From CAZWCE01 sp964632505 (GTDB lineage Bacteria; Planctomycetota; Planctomycetia; Pirellulales; Thermoguttaceae): a DNA stretch of 53,644 nt. Numbering within the stretch: the first letter of the stretch is position 1; every line of letters starts with the position of its first letter. The notes below the pieces were generated by a model. The model saw only the letters and a list, made by a program, of their open reading frames with translations, ran no database searches and was not told where the DNA came from. A program made the position numbers and the translations under genes. Shown here piece after piece: positions 20,461 through 29,362 of the stretch. The stretch lies in the NCBI GenBank assembly GCA_964632505.1, contig CAZWCE010000023.1:1-53644 (forward strand), written 5' to 3'.

Positions 20461-22578
20461 TCAACTCCGCGATGCCATCGCCTCTTCGAAGAACGATTCC
20501 CACGCCCGAACCGTCTCGGATGATTCGAACAATTGCTCGCTCCTTTCGCGAATGATCGAAGAGTGATGTTCCCGGAAGTCGGGGTCGGTTCCAAGCCGGA
20601 CCGCCAGGTCCACGTACCCGTTTCGATCGGATTGGGCGAAATGCGGAACCTCCAGAAAATCGTAGAAAGCCGTCGTGTACCGTTGCACCAGAAACGGCCC
20701 GGTTTGTGTTACGCTGGGAACGCCGTAGAGGAAACCATCGATCGAGGTGATCTCTCCCGAGTACACCGGCGAATTCAGAATGGCGGTCGCCACCGAAAGA
20801 TAACGATGGTAGGATTCGAGCGGCTGCTTGGGAAGAAAGATCAGCCGCGCGACCAAAGAGGGCTCCAACTTGGCACGCAACCGCTTCTTGAGAAGCTGGG
20901 CGCTCCCATGGTCGCTTCCGGTGAGAAGAACGATATGTCCCTCAGGATCACGGGCGAGAATCTCCTCGAGGTAATCGTCGAACATTGGATGGTACTTCTC
21001 CGGACGATGGGGGCAGAAATAGATGGCCCCCTTTTCTGGAAGCGCCAACTCGGTACGGCGGGGGGTGGCGCGGCAAGGCAATCGCGGTTCGAATAGCGGA
21101 CTACGACCGATCGGAAAGAGCGATTCGGTATAGTGATTCCGGGCACCATCGGGTTCCGCCCGATCCCAGGAAATATAGTAGTCGATAAGGTTCTGCCCGC
21201 TGGTGCCGTGAGTGCTCCACGATGTGCATTGCACCGGCGCAAGCCGTATCATCGGGAGAAAAAAACTCCATGCGTCCGCGCCGACTTTCCAGTAATAGAG
21301 AATGTCGCACCGTGTCTGGCGAATCCGTTCTGCCGCCGAGGCAAAGTCGGAATCGAACATCACTCGCTCTTGATCGGAAGACTGAAAATCCTTGACAAGC
21401 CGTGGCCTGCTGCGAACATGATGGATCAACACCGGCTGGAATCGCTCGCCATCGAGTCGTTCGATGATGGGGCGCGTCAGACGCAGGAAGCCCCCTTCGT
21501 GTCCCGGCGTGACCAGAAAACCGACCCGAATCTTTTTGCAAGTGGATTTCCTGGAAAGAGGATCGCAAGGGATTTTGTCGAAGGACCGTTGAAAAAGTGT
21601 CACGAACTTCTCTTTCACTTCGCGGCAGAGTCGATTCAAATGTGGAAGCTGGAAAGGAGGAACGAACCCCTGGTGGATGACTTGCCTCCAGGAATAGATT
21701 GGTCTCTCGGCGATGGCCGTGTCCAAGTCGCGGTTCAAGCGATCCCAATACGCTTCGATCTGCTCCTCGCTCTCGAATACGCTTGGGCAAAACCCCAGAT
21801 ACTTCCATTTCCATTCGAGGCAACCCCTCGGGCGCAAAGCCCCTTGTCGGAAGTGGAATTTCGCCAGGTTCACTTCCCCCACGCGACCGAAGAGCCGGCC
21901 CAAGTCATGCTGAATCCTGGCGTGTTCCGGTGCCAGCCGCGCGGCCTGTTGCGCATAAACGATCGCTTGTTCCAATTGATGGTCTTTTTCGCATGCCTCG
22001 GTCAGCCTTGCCAGATACTGCAAATTGGCAGGATCGATGGCGTGAAGATCCTCCCAGTATTGACGAGCTTTTCCATATTCCCCTTTTCTCATGAATCCCT
22101 GGGCAAGATAATAGAGAGCTTCGATCCGGCGGGGAGCCAACTCCAGGCAACGCCGCAGCGCTTTCTCGGCACAGGCGTTCGGTCCTTGCGTCAGCATCTT
22201 CCATTTACCATACATCTGCCATGCATCCGCGGAATCGGGCGAGAGTTCGGTGGCCCGTCGAAATATTTTGACCGCCTCCGTCTTGTTGCCCAAACGCAGA
22301 ATAAGTCTGCCATAATTGAGATGATACTCCCCTTTCGCGGGAGACATTTTCAGAGATCGTTCCATCCAATCGCGGGCGTGCCGTAAATTGCCCAAGAGCA
22401 TTGCCGCCACACCCAAGTAATGCCGGGGCTCGTCCCACTGCGGGGCCAGGTCATGCGCTTGTTGAAGAAAGGGAACCGCTTTCTCCGGTATGTTTTCCCG
22501 AATCGCACGGATTCCTCGCTCCAGGAAAAGCACGGCATGGTCGGTTTCTGGATGTGATGGATCCGCTCCGGAAGGCAT
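20461..22578 (-). CDS. TPR-domain glycosyltransferase, GT41/SPINDLY-like
   Basis: The 705-residue protein has an N-terminal array of TPR repeats (roughly residues 15-260, with phrases such as AWQMYGKWKML and EALYYLAQGFMRKGEYGKA). A C-terminal domain of the bacterial O-GlcNAc-transferase/SPINDLY type follows. Recognisable signatures are APVQCTSWSTHGTSG, IDYYISWDRAEPD and SPVYSGEITSIDGFLYGVPS; the last corresponds to the family's PYNGxTTxxDALxxGVP region. The family transfers sugar from a nucleotide-sugar donor to Ser/Thr; the donor and acceptor here are unknown. I chose ATG at 22578 because the TPR region starts soon after. An in-frame ATG at 22725 would add 49 residues but lacks a ribosome binding site. 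The gene converges with the giant protein gene, 181 bp away. Confidence 0.82.
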   Translation of the reverse strand: MPSGADPSHPETDHAVLFLERGIRAIRENIPEKAVPFLQQAHDLAPQWDEPRHYLGVAAMLLGNLRHARDWMERSLKMSPAKGEYHLNYGRLILRLGNKTEAVKIFRRATELSPDSADAWQMYGKWKMLTQGPNACAEKALRRCLELAPRRIEALYYLAQGFMRKGEYGKARQYWEDLHAIDPANLQYLARLTEACEKDHQLEQAIVYAQQAARLAPEHARIQHDLGRLFGRVGEVNLAKFHFRQGALRPRGCLEWKWKYLGFCPSVFESEEQIEAYWDRLNRDLDTAIAERPIYSWRQVIHQGFVPPFQLPHLNRLCREVKEKFVTLFQRSFDKIPCDPLSRKSTCKKIRVGFLVTPGHEGGFLRLTRPIIERLDGERFQPVLIHHVRSRPRLVKDFQSSDQERVMFDSDFASAAERIRQTRCDILYYWKVGADAWSFFLPMIRLAPVQCTSWSTHGTSGQNLIDYYISWDRAEPDGARNHYTESLFPIGRSPLFEPRLPCRATPRRTELALPEKGAIYFCPHRPEKYHPMFDDYLEEILARDPEGHIVLLTGSDHGSAQLLKKRLRAKLEPSLVARLIFLPKQPLESYHRYLSVATAILNSPVYSGEITSIDGFLYGVPSVTQTGPFLVQRYTTAFYDFLEVPHFAQSDRNGYVDLAVRLGTDPDFREHHSSIIRERSEQLFESSETVRAWESFFEEAMASRS

Positions 22579-22901
22579 CGGGAACTCTTTCGTCTTCGTC
22601 GGAAAATGAGGGGAAGCGGCTATGAAGCATGTTCTACAATAGTTCGAGCGATGGAAAAGTGCAAGATTGATCAAAGATGTTCTCAATCGATTGTTTTGCA
22701 ATTCTTGACCATCATAGAAGATCATGAACGAATCGCCGATATTCTAACCGAATGCCGGTCGATTGGCGAGACGCAATCACCGGAGAAAAGTCGCCACGAT
22801 GCGAAGCGCGTGGAGCGATCCGAACGCCTTGTTCGTCGGAATCAAGTGTGGCAAGAACGGCATTGCGCATGCCCATCAGGATCTCGGAAGTTTCTTTTTT
22901 T

Positions 22902-23073
22902 GGTTCTTCCGACATTTTAGTGGCTGATTTATGAGTCCTTGTCGTCGATATCGATTGGCTCGGCTCGGATTCACCAACCCAAGCAGGGGACAAATCGAAC
23001 GCATTTTATGCATAACAATTGGATTCGCGTATCATTGCACTTGGGCACTAACCATTAAAATCCGTGAAGAGCC
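22902..23073 (+). mobile_element. 172-bp MITE-like element, copy A (degraded right end)
   Basis: This segment has the same length as 40920-41091 and aligns to it without gaps over its full extent, with scattered substitutions. The left terminus GGTTCTTCCG is intact. The right terminus has decayed (CGTGAAGAGCC in place of CCGGAAGAACC), and the flanks show no target duplication. A frame from ATG 22931 is open through the whole element but encodes no known domain. It is too short to carry a transposase, so it is non-autonomous. It sits upstream of the glycosyltransferase gene, in a gene-free stretch. Confidence 0.8.
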
Positions 23074-23627
23074 GAACATAAAGAATTCTTCATCCTCCCC
23101 TCATTCTCACCCACACCAGACAAAACGCCCCCACTTATCTTTTTCTGGCACACCCTCAAACAATGCCGTGTCTCACCTTCCTAAAGAATGTACGAAACGT
23201 ACATATATTATTGCCGAAAGAATCATTGCCCCCATTGAAGCCATGCTGCAAAGATTCCCTAGGGGTGGTATACTTATGTATACAAAGGAAGGGAAGTGGG
23301 GAATGCGGCCGCCCCCCTCAATGCTCTCCCCTGCTTGTCCCCCCGTGGTCGGCAGGGGCCTATGGCCGTTCTATTATCTCTTGAAAAGTGATGTATGTTA
23401 GAACCATGATCGGGATTCAGGGTTATCGATTGTGTACATAGACACATCAACTTAGAAAGCATTGCCTTTGCCCCTCATCCCCTTTTTCAACTCACACCCA
23501 ACGGCCGAAATGGTGTATTCTAATATAGAAGAGATGATCGCCGGCGTTTTTTTCCGCAAGTGGCGACGCGCCGGACTCCCTCGCCGCGCCCCCCTGGGGG
23601 AAAACGCAAACATCGGTCGTCGCACAT
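23074..23627. other. intergenic region without a recognisable gene
   Basis: The region is AT-rich to about 23280 and contains a G/C-rich inverted repeat (CCCCTGC at 23328-23334 and GCAGGGG at 23352-23358) with a 17-base loop and no T-run. Short frames overlap here on both strands without ribosome binding sites. I see no RNA gene that I can name. Confidence 0.5.
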
Positions 23628-24425
23628 TCAACGCTCGGGCGACCAATCGACCTTACCGGCAGCGGCCTCTTGTTTTTCCGGACGTTCCGTGGAAGACGAC
23701 TTTGCGGAATGGGGCCGCTTCGGCTTCCACTCGGCGGAAACGACCTCGGAGTTCTCTTCTGGAGGGGTTGCACCGGAGACCTGTCGCACGGAAGAAACCG
23801 TGGACGAAGCATGGGGTGATGGCATCGGGTCCGCAGCGGAAACGTTTCGACCGCGGCGCCGCACCATTTGACGCTGGGGGGTCCAGCGGGGATGTTGTTG
23901 GCGGGCATCGCGGGGGGAACCTTCATCCGGACCACCGGGAACCATCAGTCGTGGTTGCCGATTCTCCGGACGGGTCGTCTCCGGCGCTTCGGGAAACCCA
24001 TCCTCTTGCGGCGCAAACGGCGGTTGCCTGTCGCCGGGATCTTCCGGCGGAACCGGAGGAATTGCCTCCTCTGGTTGCCCGTTGAACATCTCCGGAATTT
24101 CTTCGAAGGAATCGAGAGGCGCTTCAGGGAGATCGACCGTCGGAACGCCGGGCGCGGTTTCGGGAACCGCTTCGCCGGAACCGCTGGCGGCCGCCTCCGG
24201 CTCTCCTTCTCGGCACTCATCCAATTGGCGACGGAGCGACTCTTTCTCTCGGAGACAATACTTCAGGCGATCGCGTGTGGCGAAGAGCGCGTTTTCCAAC
24301 TGGAGGTTTTCCTGGATCAGGAGATTCCGGTCCACATTGTACCGGTACGGAGTGCATCCGGCGTGAAGCGCCGGAAGTAGGCCGAGTAGAATCCAGCAGA
24401 GCCATCGGTTGCGTGAAGCGTCCAT
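23628..24425 (-). CDS. putative coiled-coil lipoprotein
   Basis: This 265-residue protein starts at ATG 24425, preceded by GAGGAAAGC. The N-terminus has a hydrophobic signal segment ending LHAGC, with Cys24 as the probable lipidated residue. The -3 position is His, so the lipobox is not canonical. Residues about 30-65 form a heptad-like coiled coil (NLLIQENLQLENALFATRDRL). The remainder is rich in Pro, Glu and Arg and looks disordered. I infer an envelope-anchored protein with a coiled-coil stalk and a flexible tail; no function is recognisable. It lies 255 bp downstream of the second clpP on the same strand. Confidence 0.65.
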   Translation of the reverse strand: MDASRNRWLCWILLGLLPALHAGCTPYRYNVDRNLLIQENLQLENALFATRDRLKYCLREKESLRRQLDECREGEPEAAASGSGEAVPETAPGVPTVDLPEAPLDSFEEIPEMFNGQPEEAIPPVPPEDPGDRQPPFAPQEDGFPEAPETTRPENRQPRLMVPGGPDEGSPRDARQQHPRWTPQRQMVRRRGRNVSAADPMPSPHASSTVSSVRQVSGATPPEENSEVVSAEWKPKRPHSAKSSSTERPEKQEAAAGKVDWSPER

Positions 24426-24680
24426 GCTTTCCTCAACGATTCTTCCCCCCGGAGGTTTTTTCGATCGTTGCATTGCCGATGAACCGATTCGTCAGTGGAC
24501 GCCCATCCTCCCGCTTGCCGGGCAACGAGTCGTCGGACCGATTCATTCACGATGCAAACTTAAAAAGACAAGTCTGTTGGGATACGGCGAAAATCCATTT
24601 TCACCCTATCGTCTTCGATGCAAGCGGGGCTTCCGACCGAAAGGATCCGTCGGCGGAAGGCCCGCGGTGATCTTTGGGAA

Positions 24681-25271
24681 TCAGGCCGAGGGGACCTTGT
24701 CAATCACCTGATCGAGCAGCCCGTAATCGCGGGCTTCTTCAGAGGACATGAAACGATCGCGATCGGTATCTTCCTCGATTTTTTCCAAAGGATGGCCGGT
24801 ATGATGAATCAGGATCTGATTCAACTTCTCCTTGATCTTGGAGAATTCTTTCGCGTGAATAAGAATCTCTTCGGCCGTTCCCTCCATGCCGGCGAGCGGT
24901 TGATGGATCATGATGCGCGAATTGGGAAGGGCAAACCGTTTTCCCTTGCAGCCGGCGGTCAGAAGCACGGCCCCCATCGAGGCACATTGCCCGATGCAAT
25001 AGGTCGCCACATCGCAACTGATGTACTGCATGGTATCGTAGATGGCCAAACCCGCGGTGACGCTGCCGCCGGGGGAATTGATATATAAATGAACATCTTC
25101 ATCGGCACTCTCGGAATGCAAAAACAGAAGTTGGGCGACGATCGCATTGGCCACCTCGTCGTTCACTCCCGAACCGAGAAAGATGATGCGGTCCTTCAGC
25201 AACCGGCTATAGATATCCATTGCCCGTTCTTCGCGGCCGCTTTTTTCTATGACATAAGGGATCAGAGGCAT
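24681..25271 (-). CDS. clpP: ATP-dependent Clp protease proteolytic subunit (first of two)
   Basis: The 196-residue protein is full length for ClpP. The catalytic triad is visible: Ser98 in QCASMGAV, His123 in MIHQPLAG and Asp172 in DTDRDRFMS. The INSPGGSVTAG strand is also present. ClpP forms a barrel-shaped serine peptidase that degrades proteins unfolded by ClpX, ClpA or ClpC. I chose ATG at 25271 because GGAG lies 8 bases upstream and the sequence then begins like typical ClpP (MPLIPYVIEKSGREERAMDIYSRLL region). Longer in-frame starts would overlap the neighbouring clpP. It lies 98 bp downstream of the other clpP on the same strand, behind tig. Confidence 0.95.
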   Translation of the reverse strand: MPLIPYVIEKSGREERAMDIYSRLLKDRIIFLGSGVNDEVANAIVAQLLFLHSESADEDVHLYINSPGGSVTAGLAIYDTMQYISCDVATYCIGQCASMGAVLLTAGCKGKRFALPNSRIMIHQPLAGMEGTAEEILIHAKEFSKIKEKLNQILIHHTGHPLEKIEEDTDRDRFMSSEEARDYGLLDQVIDKVPSA

Positions 25272-25369
25272 GCTGATGACTCCGTGGTAATTCGGAAAGG
25301 AATGATATCTTCGGAAAACACAACCGGGAAAAGGGATTCGGGAAACGCTCCAGTTGCTCTTGCTACCGG

Positions 25370-26011
25370 TCATTCGTCTTCTTCTTCGTCGTCGTCTTTC
25401 TTTTTGCTCTCCGGCTGGAGGATATTATCGACCACGCCGTAGTCGACCGCTTCCTGGGCGTTCATGTAGAAATCGCGGTCGGTGTCTTTGGCGATTTGCT
25501 CGAGGCCCCGTCCGGTGTGGTTGGCGAGAATCTCATTGAGGGTGGCACGGTCTTTGAGTATCTGATCGGCCTGGATCGTGATGTCGGAAACCTGCCCCCC
25601 CACATTGCCGTAAGGCTGGTGGATCATCACCTTCGCATGGGGTAGGGCGTGCCGTTTTTTCGCCGCCCCGCCGGCCAGCAGGATCGCTCCTCCGCTGGCG
25701 GCGAGCCCGACACAATAGGTGGCCACGTCGCAACTGAGAATCTGAATCGTATCGTAAATGGCGAGAGTCGCGCTGACGCTTCCGCCGGGGGAATTGATGT
25801 AGAAGTTGATGTCCTTGCGACGATTCTCGCTCTGGAGATAGAGAAGCTTCATCACCAGTTCGTTTGCCACTTCGCTGGTAATGATCCCTTGCAGAAATAT
25901 GATTCGGTTCTCCAGGAGCAGATCGCCCAGCGTCATATGTCGTTGTCGCTGGTAATCGCGGGCCATCGTCGACGGATCCATCATCGGGACTTGCGGTTCA
26001 TCGGGCATCAT
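25370..26011 (-). CDS. clpP: ATP-dependent Clp protease proteolytic subunit (second paralogue, charged tail)
   Basis: This is a 213-residue ClpP paralogue. The triad is Ser106 in GLAASGGAIL, His131 in MIHQPYGN and Asp180 in DTDRDFYM. It differs from the neighbouring copy around the active serine (AASGG rather than CASMG) and ends in a charged tail, KKKDDDEEEDE, which its neighbour lacks. Two tandem ClpP genes are common in planctomycetes and may form mixed rings. Two adjacent ATG codons (26011 and 26008) could serve as the start. It lies downstream of tig on the same strand, the classic tig-clpP order, but no clpX is in the window. Confidence 0.94.
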   Translation of the reverse strand: MMPDEPQVPMMDPSTMARDYQRQRHMTLGDLLLENRIIFLQGIITSEVANELVMKLLYLQSENRRKDINFYINSPGGSVSATLAIYDTIQILSCDVATYCVGLAASGGAILLAGGAAKKRHALPHAKVMIHQPYGNVGGQVSDITIQADQILKDRATLNEILANHTGRGLEQIAKDTDRDFYMNAQEAVDYGVVDNILQPESKKKDDDEEEDE

Positions 26012-26327
26012 CGTCCGTACCTATTTATTCGAAAGGGAAAATGGTTGGATTCGCGTGCGGCGAAACCGGCCGTCACCGGGTGGCTTCGCGAGAGCCCCTC
26101 TCGCGGGAGGGTCTCCGAGCGAGCGGTATTCTGGCCGTTTGCAGAAAAATGTTCAAGGTCGATTTCGACAAAAAGTGGTGGATTCGGAGGAAAATTCTTT
26201 GGCTGCTCTCCGCTTCGCATGGCTTCGATGTTACCAGAACAGCCCGATTTGACAAGTGTACCTTTCCCCGAGTGGGGGATTTTTACGTACCGAAAATCGG
26301 AAGTGGGGTGAAATGGCAAAGGAGCAC
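26012..26327. other. gap between clpP and tig, probable clpP promoter region
   Basis: No gene is visible. Because a terminator for tig lies at the right end of this gap, the clpP pair probably has its own promoter here on the minus strand. I cannot assign -35/-10 boxes with confidence. Confidence 0.4.
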
Positions 26328-26357
26328 AAAAAAAAAGGACGCCGTCCAGGGGCGTCC
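26328..26357 (-). terminator. intrinsic terminator of the trigger factor gene
   Basis: Read on the minus strand, a 7-bp stem GGACGCC/GGCGTCC with a 7-base loop is followed by nine T (nine A at 26328-26336 on the plus strand). It lies 41 bp downstream of the tig stop codon. Confidence 0.88.
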
Positions 26358-26398
26358 TCAGAGCTTTCTTCGGAGATGCGTAGCCGGGGATCCGTGGT

Positions 26399-27946
26399 TC
26401 AGGAATGCTCGCCTTCGGCTTCTTCTCGGGCGGCGGCCTTGGCGTCTTCCTCGCTGACCTCGGCGATGTCGCTTTCGTCGCTCTCTTGCTCGGTGGTGAC
26501 CGCCCGATCCATCGCCTCGTCGGTGATGCCCGGCATTTCGAACGGCACTTCCTGGAACTTCGCCTTCTCGAGAATCCGATCGATCACTTTCCGTTCGATA
26601 ATCTGATTGCGGAGGATATCCATCTCGCCCGACTTTTCCAATTGAGCGCGGACACGACGCGGGGTCGCTCCGCTTTGGGAGGCGATCAATGCGATTTCCA
26701 TGTCGTAATCCATCGGCTCGTCCTCGATGTTCTCCTCTTCGGCGATCTTTTCGAGGATGAAGTGCTCCTTGAGTGCCTGGGCGGTCGAGGCCTGACTACT
26801 GCGGCGGAGAGTGTTCATATGCGAAAGGATCTGGTCCTCGGGATACCCGCTGCGACGCAGTTCGAGAATCGCCCGTTGCAATTCCCGACGCGACTGCTTT
26901 TCGAGCAAGGCGGGGGGGAGTTCCCAATCGGCCGATTCGGTCAACGCCTCGGTCACCTGGCGGCGTGCCCGCTGGCGCTGCTCGTGTTCGAGCTGGCGGC
27001 GGAGATTGTCCTGCACGGCATCACGGAGGTCGGCTTCCGACTCGAAACCGCCGAGTTGTTGGAGGAATTCCTCATCGAGTTCGGGCAAGTCGAGCCGCTT
27101 GATCTCTTGGATCTCGAAGATGGCGTCGACCGTCTTCCCGCGAAGGGCGACATTGGGGGCATCCTCGGAGAGAGGGACGTTCGTCTTGACGACGTCTCCC
27201 GGTTTGGCGCCTTTCATGAGTTCATCGAAATTCTCGATCACGCCGTCGTGGAAGCTCAGTAGCGGGCGGATGCGGATCGTCTCTTCCTCGGCACTGGAGA
27301 TGACCTGTTCGCCATCCTTGAACGTCAACCGCGTGACGACGTAATCGCCGGGCTCGGCCGGCTCATCGCTGGGGGCGAGCTGCCCGTGATTCGCCAGAAC
27401 GCGTTCGACCGCGCGATCGACCTCTTCGTCGGTGAATTCATGCGTCGGCTTTTCGATCTTCAGCCCTTCCCAGTCCGGCAGTTCGAACTCGGGGCGAACC
27501 TCCAGGTCGAACTCGAAGATGAGCGGGCCGTCTTCGGGAAGAACGATCGAATCGAAGTCGAAATCGGGTTCGCTGATGGGGGTCAGCTCGTTCTCTTCAT
27601 TCACCTGGGTCAGCGCGTCGAGGACCAAATTGCTTTTGACGCGTTCGCCGACATCCTTACGGAACCGCTTTTCGACCAGCTTGCGCGGGGCGCGGCCCGG
27701 ACGAAATCCCGGCACTTGGGCCTGCGGCACCAAATCGTCGTACTCCTTGTCGAAGTACTGCTCAATGGACTTCTCATCGATCGTCACGGTAACGTGTCGC
27801 TGGCAGGCACTGACCTCGTCGATCTCGACCTTTAGGTCCAGCTTCTCCTCGAGGGGGGTCTCCTCAAGCGTATCCAGATCGACATTCTCTTGGGAATTTT
27901 CAGGAACCACCATAATTTCGCCGTTCTCAAAGGGAAAAGGGAGCAT
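26399..27946 (-). CDS. tig: trigger factor, ribosome-associated chaperone and prolyl isomerase
   Basis: This 515-residue protein has the three-part trigger factor layout. The N-terminal ribosome-binding domain carries the signature GFRPGRAPRKLVEKRF, followed by an FKBP-like peptidyl-prolyl isomerase domain and a long helical C-terminal arm with conserved LIASQSGATPRRVRAQL-type segments. It binds ribosomal protein L23 near the exit tunnel and shields nascent chains. It is longer than the usual ~430 residues because of an N-terminal extension and an acidic C-terminal tail of about 30 residues. ATG at 27946 has GGAAG 10 bases upstream; the in-frame ATG at 27913 is an alternative with a weaker site. 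The two clpP genes follow downstream. Confidence 0.95.
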   Translation of the reverse strand: MLPFPFENGEIMVVPENSQENVDLDTLEETPLEEKLDLKVEIDEVSACQRHVTVTIDEKSIEQYFDKEYDDLVPQAQVPGFRPGRAPRKLVEKRFRKDVGERVKSNLVLDALTQVNEENELTPISEPDFDFDSIVLPEDGPLIFEFDLEVRPEFELPDWEGLKIEKPTHEFTDEEVDRAVERVLANHGQLAPSDEPAEPGDYVVTRLTFKDGEQVISSAEEETIRIRPLLSFHDGVIENFDELMKGAKPGDVVKTNVPLSEDAPNVALRGKTVDAIFEIQEIKRLDLPELDEEFLQQLGGFESEADLRDAVQDNLRRQLEHEQRQRARRQVTEALTESADWELPPALLEKQSRRELQRAILELRRSGYPEDQILSHMNTLRRSSQASTAQALKEHFILEKIAEEENIEDEPMDYDMEIALIASQSGATPRRVRAQLEKSGEMDILRNQIIERKVIDRILEKAKFQEVPFEMPGITDEAMDRAVTTEQESDESDIAEVSEEDAKAAAREEAEGEHS

Positions 27947-28219
27947 GGCAGTCCGACTTCCGTTAACGGGACTGCCCGTGAAAACAAGATGTCATCTCCC
28001 GGCAAACGCGGTCATTCCGCCTCCCGGGCGGATCGGCGGCCGCCACATGGCCGAGGTACAAAGCAGGCCAGAAAGAACAAAAGGCCGCGGAATTTTCTCC
28101 GCGCCTTTGGGAAAGGACGACGATCGATCCATTCGGGGGAAGGAACTTTTCGGCAGGGCTGCTGGGATCGATCACCCGGTTCGGACCATCTCTGTCAATA
28201 CATTTATTAATGAATGAAG

Positions 28220-28292
28220 AGCGGGTGATGGGATTCGAACCCACGACAACAACGTTGGCAACGTTGTGCTCTGCCAGCTGAGCTACACCCGC
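28220..28292 (-). tRNA. tRNA-Gly (GCC)
   Basis: The minus strand folds as a cloverleaf. The acceptor is GCGGGTG/CACCCGC, the D-stem GCTC/GAGC, the anticodon stem CAACG/CGTTG with loop TTGCCAA (anticodon GCC), and the T-arm GTGGG-TTCGAAT-CCCAT. The discriminator base is U, as in bacterial glycine tRNAs. No CCA is encoded. Confidence 0.97.
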
Positions 28293-28598
28293 TTGATGAT
28301 GGAGGGGGATCGCCGAAATCGGAAGAAGGCGACCGCCTTCATGATTTCGTAACATTATAAGTCCGTTGCGGGGAAATGCAAGGAGGCGAATTCGTTTTTT
28401 CCTGCCGAATTCAGGACGGTTTTTCTCGGAATGGAAGAGGAAAACGGTCGTTTTCCGGCCCCTCGATGAATTTATATTGCCAGAAGCTACAATTCGTATT
28501 ATGGTAAAAAAAGGGATCCGTTTTCTCCCCGCTTCATCATTCCTTTCCGATGAGCGTTTATTCGCCGCATTTTTGGGCACAAAAGAGGGCTTTCCCGC
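28293..28598. other. intergenic, probable divergent promoter region
   Basis: This gap separates tRNA-Gly (minus) from the FHA gene (plus). It becomes AT-rich near 28460-28510, as expected for promoters in both directions. No gene or confident promoter box pair was found. Confidence 0.4.
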
Positions 28599-29291
28599 AT
28601 GCAGTTATCGATCACTGTCCGGCTGGATGATGCCGTTAAGGCGACCCGTCGCGTGCGATTACCGTGCGTGATCGGCCGCAGCCGCGACGCCGATTTGACG
28701 ATCGGACATCCAATGTTCAGCCGCAAACACTGCCAGCTCTACGAGGAAGACGGCACGCTGATGCTCCGCGATCTCGGCTCCCTGAACGGCACCTATTACC
28801 GGGGGGAAATGATCGGCGAGAGCGAGCTGCCCCCCGAGGCGGCCTTCAGCATCGGCGGTGTCCAGTTTCAGGTCGAAATCCTATCCGACCGCCGGCAACC
28901 TACCTCACCGCCTCCGGTCGACGACGATCCCCAACGACGGAACGCCCCCGACGGCAACGGTTTGGTCGAGCCGGTCGAAGACGTCCCTCCCCCGCACTCC
29001 GGGGAAGCCGTCCTCGCGCCGGAAAACGCCGAGAATCCGCCGCCGACGCCTCCTCCCCCTCCGCCGGAGTCGACCGACGGCGACAACGATCCCTTCGGTC
29101 AAGATAGCAGCGTGATCCTCTTGACCGACGACGATATCGTCGAAGATGACGATCTGATCATCGAGGCGGAACCGATCGACGAAGCCGAGGCGGCGGACGA
29201 CGCTTCTCCACCACCGCCTCCGGATGCCGAACCAAGAAAAAAGGACGATCTCTCCAAAAACGACCTGGATGACCTTTTCGAGGGGCTCTGA
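28599..29291 (+). CDS. FHA-domain protein with proline-rich/acidic tail
   Basis: This is a 230-residue protein. Residues about 5-95 form a forkhead-associated domain with the conserved GR (26-27), SRKH (41-44) and NGT (63-65), the residues that bind phosphothreonine peptides. The rest is low-complexity: a proline-rich segment (PPTPPPPPPES) and an acidic segment ending KKDDLSKNDLDDLFEGL. FHA proteins are read-out modules for Ser/Thr kinases, so a kinase partner elsewhere in the genome is likely. GAGGG upstream of the ATG serves as ribosome binding site. The next gene (ASCH) follows 71 bp later on the same strand. Confidence 0.88.
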   Translation: MQLSITVRLDDAVKATRRVRLPCVIGRSRDADLTIGHPMFSRKHCQLYEEDGTLMLRDLGSLNGTYYRGEMIGESELPPEAAFSIGGVQFQVEILSDRRQPTSPPPVDDDPQRRNAPDGNGLVEPVEDVPPPHSGEAVLAPENAENPPPTPPPPPPESTDGDNDPFGQDSSVILLTDDDIVEDDDLIIEAEPIDEAEAADDASPPPPPDAEPRKKDDLSKNDLDDLFEGL

Positions 29292-29362
29292 TCCGGCATC
29301 TGCCGTGCATCCGACGTTTTGCACCACTCTTTTCCGCTTCCCGCTTTTCCGGAATCTTAAGC

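Noticed and set aside
23328..23358. Inverted repeat CCCCTGC/GCAGGGG as a possible structured RNA
   Set aside because: The loop is 17 bases, no T-run follows, and the surrounding sequence matches no RNA class that I can recognise.
28193..28198. TTGACA on the minus strand upstream of tig
   Set aside because: No acceptable -10 box lies 16-18 bases downstream, so it is not a supported promoter.
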